Shown here piece after piece: positions 9,337 to 17,384 of a stretch of 21,522 bases of DNA; position 1 is the first letter of the stretch, and each line of letters begins with the position of its first letter. The stretch lies in assembly GCA_025603075.1 (NCBI GenBank), contig MU626543.1, forward strand, positions 1-21,522, read 5' to 3'. The notes under the pieces are model-generated. The model was not told the origin of the DNA, did not search any database, and was given only the letters and a program-made list of their open reading frames with translations. A program made the position numbers and the translations under genes. The stretch is from Neoconidiobolus thromboides FSU 785 (taxonomy: Eukaryota > Entomophthoromycota > Entomophthoromycetes > Entomophthorales > Neoconidiobolaceae).

Positions 9337-11840
9337 ATGGATATGAATTTCTTACAATTAATTAGTCAAGAGCAAACAAGTACATATCAAGACAACGATG
9401 TTGTCCTAAGACATAGATCCCCATCCCCAATCTTAGACGAAAAAGAAGAAGGAAGACGAAGGGAATCGATGTTAAATGATTCTTATTTGAAACAAATGCA
9501 ATATGAAAATTCCATTTCTGAATTAAAACCTAATAAGGTGAGATTTGACTATATCTTAAAAAAATCATTATATTAAGATTCCACCCAATTAACTCAATTA
9601 CTTTATAGGCAATTTCTAATTTCAATTTCGCTTTCAACAACCCAACTGTCATGGCCCATCGTTATTTTCGCTCGCAAGAACGAAGTGCTACTATCCCCTT
9701 AAGTTATGATTTATTTATTGGACAAAGTAAAGAAGAATGCGAGCGAAATCGAGGGAATAGAAAAAACCCCAACTATACTACATTAAAAAGAAAAGTTTAT
9801 TTTCCTAATGGAGAAAGAAGGGTATTAAATGTGGAAACTAATTTTAATAGAGAAGTTTATGTTACGGAAAATGAAAAGAGGGTCAAAAAAGAATTGGAGG
9901 AGGTAGAGTGCGATTATGGAAACATTCAAGTGGAAGAAAAGTTGTTTCATTTTCCCAAATTATTGGAGACAGGGGAAGTGGTTTATAATATGAAGGAAGA
10001 AGGGCAGCTGATAAAGGAGGAAAAAGAGGAAGAACTCAAAAAGAAACCAAAAAAATATAAATATACGCTGTATGATTATGATTATGGTATTGAAGTTACT
10101 GAGCCTATAGAGGAGATTATTGCGGATAAACCACAAGGCGAAGTTAATTCTCATGAGAGATTGATAGAGAGGTATGAAGAAAACAAAATAATTGATAATG
10201 GTAATAGCAATGATTATATGGATATTAGAGTGAAGGAAGATGAGGAGGAAATTATTGAAGAGATTATAATTGAACAAAGTAATAACATAGGAAAAGAATT
10301 AAGTTTAAAAAATGAAGAGGTTGAAATTATGGACTTTACCAAAATGGATGAAATTATAAACTCAAATCTTAATTCAGAGATAGTAATGGATCAGCATAAT
10401 ACAAAAATAGATCCAACAACAACTAATAAAAATGAAGTGAATATTTTTAAAGAAGAATTATATCGATCAGTAAGCTTAAAGAATGGTAATGGATTATATC
10501 AGTTAGATGAAATTGGCCATAGTAAAATTCAAGCTTTATGTGATTTAAAAAACAATACTACAATAAAAACAAAGTTGATAAGAGAAAGGCAAACCGATGT
10601 GATTAGGAATATAAATCGATGCAATCAATTAGTAACTCAAGAATACGCTGATTCTGATCTAAAACTTGAGGGATGGGATTATCTTAATAAACAGGTTGCT
10701 GCTTGTTTAAAAATTGAAGCTAATGAACGACCGGATTTAGATTATGATTCCGAAATCTCATCAGATGAAGAAGAAATCATAATGGAACGTAAACCTATCA
10801 ATGAAGTTATTCAACAACAAATGGGAAAGGATGGTCCTTCTTTAATAAAATCCGATGAAGAAGAACATGATATTGAAGAAGAAAATTTCAATTGGATTGA
10901 TTTCCATAATCCAAAGAAAGGATTTGATACATCTGTTCAATTTAACAAAAACAATGGGGATTCTAGATTAGAGCATTTATTAAGAGAATTCAACAATGAT
11001 AATTTACAAGCGGATAAACTAGTCAAATTAAACCGAATATTAACGGATACGTTTGGACCAAGAGTAATTGCCAAAAAACATGAATTAGAACAATTGCCTG
11101 AATTTTTCAGAAACTATGCTTGGACAAGTGAGCGACCTAGATTATATGATGTCAAAGATTGTTCAATTCAAAATAAATTTAAACAACAGAATGAAAGTTA
11201 TAATGGTAAAGTGGCACCCGAGATTAATAATATAATTCAAGAAGAAATGATATTTCAATTATTTCCAGAAGTTAAAGAGTTGAGAAAACAAGCAGATAAT
11301 ATGGAATGTTTAGAAAATGGGATCAAAAGAAAGAGAGATTTAGATCTCGTACCAAAATTAAAAATGAATACTAAAAGCATTGAAAAAACACGTTTACAAA
11401 ATTATCGTGCTATGGATATGGAATTGTTTTATTTAAAACCTGATACTGATCCAAGTGAGGTGAGGACCTTAATATGTAATAAAAAATTATATCGAATTCG
11501 TATGGAAAATCGAACTTCAAATACACCAGATAAACATAAAATTTCGGATAAACATGCACCAAGAAACTATAAACGTCCTAAATTGGCAATGAATAATGTA
11601 AACAATAAAAAGAATCAATTGATGGAAGGAAATTTAAAATATGGAGTGGCTTTAGAGGATCCAATACATGTTAATACAATTGAAGATAATGTAGGTTTAG
11701 TGAGAGTTACTAAACATTTAGATGATATTTACATGCCATTGGGAGAGCTGCCTTTTGAATATTTTAAAAGTAATGAAGAGTTATGGAGATCGAATACGAA
11801 CACCCATTTGGAAGATGAATTTAGGGGTGTTTTCAATTAA
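9337..11840 (+). CDS. Unrecognised acidic, probably nuclear protein (810 aa)
   Basis: There are two exons, 9337-9537 and 9609-11840, joined in phase 0 across a 71-bp intron with donor GTGAGA and acceptor TTTATAG. The frame is continuous, and splicing adds 81 residues before the later in-frame ATG at 9651. I do not recognise the family. The chain is highly charged: Glu-rich stretches around residues 279-290, 446-460 and 480-492, an SDEEE motif twice (near 452 and 482), and basic nuclear-signal-like KRKR (640-643) and NYKRPKL (720-726). The more structured-looking part is about 515-705 (LEHLLREF, LPEFFRNYAW, EEMIFQLFPEVKEL, TRLQNYRAMDMELFYL). No membrane segment or signal peptide is present. 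A chromatin or RNA-processing role would fit the composition but is only a guess. Codon use resembles the neighbouring genes. Confidence 0.85.
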
Positions 11841-12643
11841 ATTAGAAGCTTATTCAAGAGCGGTTGAGCTCTAAAGATTTAAGTTTATCAATTTTTGATT
11901 ATAGAGTTGATTGTTGAGTTTGGAATAATAAAATTGGCAAGTTATTTATAATACAATTTAATAATTCGTTTATTTTCGTGTCAAATAATGATTATAATAG
12001 CAAAGTTTATTAGGTTATATTTTATAGAAGAATTCTAATAACAAATTGAAGAAAATTTTAATATAATGTATTTTACTTTTACCAATATGACATTAAATTT
12101 TAATTGAAAAGTTTTTCATCTTTATAAGATCCTTTCTACTATTAAAAATTAACATAGATATAAACAAAATAGAAATTAGTAATTATGTATTATTGTTTCT
12201 AAATTTCTTAAAAGGAAAAACCCACAAATGCTTTATTAAGCTCAAATAAGATTTAATTCAATACAATAAAACCTAAGGCCCATTTAGAAGGAAGCCCTCC
12301 ACCTTTTTTTGTTTCCGATAATTTAACCAAGGATAGTGAGAATTAAGTACCAAGTGATTTTTCTCAGCAAAGAGGGAAAAGGGTGAGGGGTCTTGATGAC
12401 TCAAAATTAAAAAAAAGTCTTTTATATATCTCATAACCATGTGTTATTTAATATAATAAGCTAAATTAAGACAAACAACAATTGGAGATTTTTCTTTTGA
12501 TTTCACTACTTTTCCATTTTTTGAGCACTATTTGAGTGGAAAAACTCTTAGTAAAATTCTTAAACAAAAAAATATATCCTCAATTACTATTTTGAACAAA
12601 AATAAACTAAAATCAATATTTATTACTTTTTAAACAATAACTT
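11841..12643. other. Intergenic region between convergent genes
   Basis: This 0.8 kb separates the stop codon of the 9337 gene from that of the OPT gene on the other strand. It contains MITE copy 7. A slightly less AT-rich patch at about 12275-12405 (with CCCTCCACC and GAGGGAAAAGGGTGAGGGG) stands out but has no open frame that I can support. Confidence 0.6.
12481..12584 (+). mobile_element. MITE copy 7 (forward, more diverged ends)
   Basis: It runs from ATTGGAGAT to ATCCTCAAT with the family core (TTTCACTACTTTTCC, CTATTTGAGTGGAAAAA, TTAGTAAAATTCTTAAAC). The ends have changed (TTGGAGAT in place of ATGGGGAT) but still pair with each other, 60 bp past the OPT stop codon. Confidence 0.85.
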
Positions 12644-14680
12644 TTAGCACTGTCCCTTTGGACAAGCAAAAGTCCAGGCTACTTTACTCTGTTCCAATCC
12701 AGAAATTGAAAAAATGGCATGAAATAAACCCCCAATACCTTCCCCTGCAATAAGTCCTGAGGCCAACGCTACACCCATTAAATTCCAATATTTTGGATTA
12801 ATTTTAGCCCAAACTAAAGCAATCAAAGCCCCAATTAAAAAAGCTAATGGGATATATGGTGTTGGACTAACAAAAGCAATACCTATGGCATTCCAATTTG
12901 GTAAGTAATTTTTATATTTTTTTAAATAACTTTTTTTTAGTATAGTAAATAGAATAGTTGATAGACCAAATATTAAACAAGCAATCTGACACGATTCGGG
13001 TACTGTTTTTAAAAAATCCGTAGTTAAAGCTAATGTGACACCAACCCATCCAGCCGCCCCTGGTACTGTATAGGGACAATTGTCCGAAGAATTATTGATA
13101 TCTAAAATACATGGATAAGCTGTAGCAAATAACATAAACAAAACAACAGCAATAATAACCCCAAACACAGATCCAACTAATTGAGCATAAAATTGTGATT
13201 TGGGTGAGACATGTAATAAATGACCGGTTTTTAAGTCACCTACCATATCCACTGTTTGTTGACTACATGCGGCAGCTAGTACGCCAGCAATAATATTATT
13301 CGTTTGTTTGGTTTGGATGTCAATGGCATTTATCTTAGCAAAGCAAAACTGAGATGCTTTACCAATCACTCCTGTGGGATTGATATCCGTTTCTCCAGCT
13401 GCTTGACACCCAATGAAGGAAAAGATGAAACCTAGTAAGGCAGCTAAGATGCCTGCCCCGATAAACATATTAAAATAAAATCTCAAAACTAAAACAGTTA
13501 ATAATAGGGAAGCTAATGTACCAGATAACCACATCCACAAAGGTATTTGATCTTCATCTTTAACAGGATCTAAATTATCTTGACCATAAAAGGCTCTTTT
13601 TTTTATAGGAAATAGATAAGCTAATAGATTATTGAATTGAATCAACATAGATTTAATAGCACCTAAGATAGTCTTATAATCCATAAATAATTCGGTAAAG
13701 GAAGATGATAACATGATGACTATTCCTACCCAAACACACCAAGATTGTACAGTAGCCCCTTCTTTTTTATAACCCCAAGGCTTGGTAATATTGACATCAG
13801 AGGTAGTATAAAATAATATAGGTCCAATGATGCCCCATGCTAACACATCCCCAATAAAAAAAGAAATGGAAGTATTTAATCCAACCATCATACCCGCCCC
13901 AAAGAAAGCAGTAGTAATTTGTAGATGCCATTTCCAAAAAGGATCAATTAGTTGAAGTATAGTTGAATTTGTTGGTATAGATAACCAATAGAATAGATGC
14001 ATATCTAATAGAAATGGAATAAAATACCCAACTGTTTTGTATATTATAGAAAATACAAAAGAGCCTAAAATCCATTTTGTTTTTACTTTGGCTTCAATAC
14101 CATCTTTTGCATGTAATGAACGAATAGTTAGTGCTGCTGCTGTAGGTGAAGGAAACACTAATTTTCTTTGAATAATAAATAACTTCCTTAATGGCACTGC
14201 AAAAAATAAACCATAGAAACCAGCTGCAATGGTCCACATAAATAATAACTCCCAACACTCTTGAACTGGAGGCAGTAACTTCATTCTAAATAAAGCTGGT
14301 ATACCACCTACGTAGCCAGCGAATAAACCACCAGCTGTAGTAGCGGCTGTTTGTATAGTACAATTTTCTTTTATTCCAAAAGCACCCCCTAGGAGATAAG
14401 GGGGAAGTTTGGAGATTGGTTTGAGAATGGCATAGCCGAGAATCGAACCAAAGATAGAGGCAGAAAAAGACCAGCCTGCTTTCATACCAAGATACATGTT
14501 ACTTGTAGCAATGATACAACCGAGCAAGGAACCCAATATGGAGGCACGCCAAGTGAATTCAGTTGGGATATCATCGTCTTCATGGTCCTCGTAGTGGTCA
14601 TGAGAAGTGATTGGAAGGTCAATGTAATATTTATCATTATTTGAGGGATGATTAATGATGGATGAGGGTTTCTGTGTCAT
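12644..14680 (-). CDS. OPT-family oligopeptide transporter
   Basis: A single open frame of 678 residues with no intron. After a hydrophilic N-terminus (1-42, with HDHYEDHEDDD) the protein is a chain of many hydrophobic membrane segments, as in the OPT family. Hallmarks include TWRASILGSLLG and NMYLGMKAGWSFSASIFG (43-78), KENCTIQTAATTAGG (104-118), FPSPTAAALTIRSLH (176-190), QTVDMVGDLKTG followed by SPKSQFYAQLVGS (475-504) and GLIAGEGIGG (642-651). The arrangement resembles the yeast YGL114W type and plant YSL-like branch more than the short-peptide Opt1/Opt2 branch. OPT proteins move oligopeptides or metal-chelate compounds with protons across the plasma or vacuolar membrane. Substrate cannot be told from the sequence. 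The lack of introns contrasts with most neighbours. A heat-shock-element-like repeat lies about 90 bp upstream. Confidence 0.93.
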   Translation of the reverse strand: MTQKPSSIINHPSNNDKYYIDLPITSHDHYEDHEDDDIPTEFTWRASILGSLLGCIIATSNMYLGMKAGWSFSASIFGSILGYAILKPISKLPPYLLGGAFGIKENCTIQTAATTAGGLFAGYVGGIPALFRMKLLPPVQECWELLFMWTIAAGFYGLFFAVPLRKLFIIQRKLVFPSPTAAALTIRSLHAKDGIEAKVKTKWILGSFVFSIIYKTVGYFIPFLLDMHLFYWLSIPTNSTILQLIDPFWKWHLQITTAFFGAGMMVGLNTSISFFIGDVLAWGIIGPILFYTTSDVNITKPWGYKKEGATVQSWCVWVGIVIMLSSSFTELFMDYKTILGAIKSMLIQFNNLLAYLFPIKKRAFYGQDNLDPVKDEDQIPLWMWLSGTLASLLLTVLVLRFYFNMFIGAGILAALLGFIFSFIGCQAAGETDINPTGVIGKASQFCFAKINAIDIQTKQTNNIIAGVLAAACSQQTVDMVGDLKTGHLLHVSPKSQFYAQLVGSVFGVIIAVVLFMLFATAYPCILDINNSSDNCPYTVPGAAGWVGVTLALTTDFLKTVPESCQIACLIFGLSTILFTILKKSYLKKYKNYLPNWNAIGIAFVSPTPYIPLAFLIGALIALVWAKINPKYWNLMGVALASGLIAGEGIGGLFHAIFSISGLEQSKVAWTFACPKGQC

Positions 14681-15319
14681 TTTGATAAATTAAAGAAGGA
14701 AAAGTGAAATGCAATTGTTGATTTTATATACATGAAACGGAAATATTTTTACTAAATTTGGAATGTTTCTAGAAATTCTAGAAATTCTAATAAGAAATGG
14801 GTTCTATCCTTGAGTTTTATATGCGGAAATAATGAGTTAGAATGTCTTTTCTTTATAAATTGTTTTAGGATGATTGGACAATGTGACTTAATTGGTTATC
14901 TAATCCTTATTATAACTCAAAGATTAATAAAACAATCTTTTTTATACTTTTTTCTTTAATATGATTATGGAAGTTATTATTAATGTATATTTAATTCATT
15001 AAATAATAATAATACAGGAGAATTAATAGCAAAGGGTTCTTTCTATTTTATTAACTGGAGGTATGATAACAAAAAAATATTAAATTTCAAAATTAATAAA
15101 AGGACTTAATGAAAATTATTTGATAACTTTTATTATTTCCATTTTGTTCCAAAGATTCGAGATTTATTTTTCTAAATTCTACTTTATTCTTTTAAGAATA
15201 ACTTCTAAAGTCCCCATTTTGGAGTTTATTTATTAAGTGGATTCTAATGAATTTATTAATATAATAAAATAAACATAAAAGATATTTATAATTTAATTTT
15301 AATGACTTCATATTTATTA
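14681..15319. other. Intergenic region, OPT promoter side
   Basis: This 0.64 kb lies between the OPT start codon and the stop codon of the LRR gene, both on the minus strand. It should hold the OPT promoter and the LRR 3' end. Apart from the 9-bp repeat at 14767-14789 and AT-rich runs I see nothing specific. Confidence 0.6.
14767..14789. promoter_or_regulatory. Heat-shock-element-like 9-bp tandem repeat upstream of OPT
   Basis: TTCTAGAAA occurs twice in tandem and begins a third time. TTCnnGAA is the half-dimer of heat-shock factor sites, but the units here are joined with 1 bp instead of 2 between GAA and TTC, so the match is imperfect. It lies 87-109 bp upstream of the OPT start codon. Confidence 0.35.
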
Positions 15320-17119
15320 TTAAAACTCATCAAACCCATCCACAATCATTTTGGTAGTATCATCCAATGTAGATTTATCAATTATTAATTTAGAGTATTT
15401 ATCGAATAAATAAGAATTATTTTCAATATCAAATAAGCTAATTTTATTACCATTTAGTTTAACTTTGAGTTTTGAATTCCTACACTTCTTTAAACAATCG
15501 AATAATTTCTTTATTCCATGAATAGTAATTTGATTGTTAGAAAGATCAATTAAATGTAATGAAGTATCGATTAAATAGTTTATCAGATATTCTATATCAA
15601 TATCAGTAATTCGACTTGAAGGTATACAAATTTGCTTCAAATTTTTGATATCTGAAAATAATTTAAAAAAAGGTGCAGCAATTTCTTTAAATTTACAACC
15701 TTTAAAATCTAATTTTAATACATTTAATTTAGAATGTTGAAATAAGCTAGATAATTGGTATAAACTAGAGGGATTAGCTAAATATAAGCCAAATAAATTT
15801 AATTCCTTTAAATTGTCAATTTGATTTAAATGACTTAATAAATTAGAGATTAAATCTAACTCAATTTCAAATTGTGATAAATTAATAATTTCTAGTTTCT
15901 TGTGTTGTGATATACTTTTCAATAACTTACACATACTTTCATTATCTTCATTTTCAATACCTACTTTATCTAAATTTAGTTCCATTAAAGTAACATTCTT
16001 GCTTAATCCAATACTTAATTTTACTAAAAATTCCTTAATAATATAACTATTTGATAAACTTAATACTTTTAATTGACAATTAGGATGACTTAATAATTCT
16101 ATTAAGATGTCTCCAATAGTATCATTTAATATAACATTCTCCAGATATAATTCGTTAAAATAGAAACTACCAATTAAATTCTTAAATAAAATGAAATAAC
16201 AGTCATCTTTTAATTGACAATTGATTAATTTGATTGTTTTTAATTGAATCTTATTAAATAGTTGATTAATAATATTACTTGATTCATAGCTTAATGTTGT
16301 ACTTAATAATATGAGCTCTTTAATATTGCTCTTCATATTGTTGCTAACATCCTTTTTATTAAAAATAACCTGTTTATTCACTAATAATAAAGCTTTAAAA
16401 TAAGGAATCAACTCCTTTTTACTATAATTAAAGTTACAAAAATAAAAACCTAAACTACTAATCTTGTCATTAAATATTAAATCAAACACACAATTTTCTT
16501 CTTTATGCTTTATCCGATGACTTAACTTTTCTAAATCTAAATGATGATACTGAATTGTATTCAAACGAAATATTGGATCATTTAAATATTCATTCTTTTC
16601 ATAAAAATCAACAAAATTTAACTTTATACTCTCAATACCTTTAATTATCAATTTAGTAAAATAAATTAATTCCATATCATCACAATTAAATTTAAGCTCC
16701 TTATTAATCGTCGTTTCTGTTAACCAAACTTTAAAAAATAAATTGAAATAAATATTAAAAAAAGTTAATCGAAACTCCTTAAAACTAACTACAGCAGTGT
16801 TTTCTACATTCACTAATTTCAATAAATAACACAGCTCTTTTCGCCATAAATATTGTAAATAGTTATCCAAATTAGTTTTTCCTTTCCATTTATTGACTAT
16901 AAATAACTCTATCAATTTATTTACACGTTGCTTTTCTTTGATATTGAGGTTACTATTTGTGTTGATTTCTTTTAATTCAAAATAATGAATTAATTTTAAT
17001 TGTGTTAATATGTCTTTAATGAGGCGATCATTTAACCGAAATAGTAATTGGGTATTAAGCTTTATTAGCGAATAATTGGAGATTGTTTCTAATACTACTG
17101 ACTTTAGACTTGGGATCAT
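15320..17119 (-). CDS. Leucine-rich-repeat (RNI-like) protein, 599 aa
   Basis: A single intronless frame. Residues 1-250 are mixed helical-looking sequence with no family I recognise. From about 265 to 560 there are irregular leucine-rich repeats of 25-30 residues, for example LKTIKLINCQLKDD (293-306), LKVLSLSNSYI (350-360), LMELNLDKVGIEN (378-390), LEIINLSQFEIE (409-420), LKELNLFGLYLAN (437-449), LNVLKLDFKGCKF (465-477) and LHLIDLSNNQIT (521-532). The pattern is of the ribonuclease-inhibitor or F-box-LRR type, which makes a curved protein-binding surface. No clear F-box is visible at the N-terminus (an LP start is absent), so an SCF adaptor role is only a possibility. No signal peptide or transmembrane segment is present, so it is likely cytosolic or nuclear. 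It is divergently placed to the RING ligase gene. Confidence 0.75.
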   Translation of the reverse strand: MIPSLKSVVLETISNYSLIKLNTQLLFRLNDRLIKDILTQLKLIHYFELKEINTNSNLNIKEKQRVNKLIELFIVNKWKGKTNLDNYLQYLWRKELCYLLKLVNVENTAVVSFKEFRLTFFNIYFNLFFKVWLTETTINKELKFNCDDMELIYFTKLIIKGIESIKLNFVDFYEKNEYLNDPIFRLNTIQYHHLDLEKLSHRIKHKEENCVFDLIFNDKISSLGFYFCNFNYSKKELIPYFKALLLVNKQVIFNKKDVSNNMKSNIKELILLSTTLSYESSNIINQLFNKIQLKTIKLINCQLKDDCYFILFKNLIGSFYFNELYLENVILNDTIGDILIELLSHPNCQLKVLSLSNSYIIKEFLVKLSIGLSKNVTLMELNLDKVGIENEDNESMCKLLKSISQHKKLEIINLSQFEIELDLISNLLSHLNQIDNLKELNLFGLYLANPSSLYQLSSLFQHSKLNVLKLDFKGCKFKEIAAPFFKLFSDIKNLKQICIPSSRITDIDIEYLINYLIDTSLHLIDLSNNQITIHGIKKLFDCLKKCRNSKLKVKLNGNKISLFDIENNSYLFDKYSKLIIDKSTLDDTTKMIVDGFDEF

Positions 17120-17384
17120 TATTTTTGTATTGCTTTTTAATTGATTGCTATTATTTATACTCTTTTAATGATTAAAAAGAATAAAAACAAAATAATCAAA
17201 CAACCATTATTATATTATTTATTTTGCAACCTAATTTGTGCAAAAATTCATATTTAAATGCCACTTTATGAAGCATAAGTTTAAAAACGTGATGTAAAAA
17301 GATCTTAAAATTAAGGGGTCTAAAATTGATCAAAGCAGATAACAGAAAATCAACACTTATTTTTGTTATAAATATAAAAAAAAA
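17120..17384. promoter_or_regulatory. Divergent promoter of the LRR and RING genes
   Basis: Only 265 bp separate the two start codons, so both promoters must lie here or overlap the genes. A run of nine A residues directly precedes the RING start codon. No specific factor site is clear. The 17196-17423 minus-strand frame here overlaps the RING exon and is not a gene. Confidence 0.6.

Noticed and set aside
9960-10277. Minus-strand open frame of 105 codons
   Set aside because: Antisense shadow of the Glu-rich part of the acidic-protein gene; Phe/Leu/Ile bias is the mirror of Glu/Lys/Asn codons.
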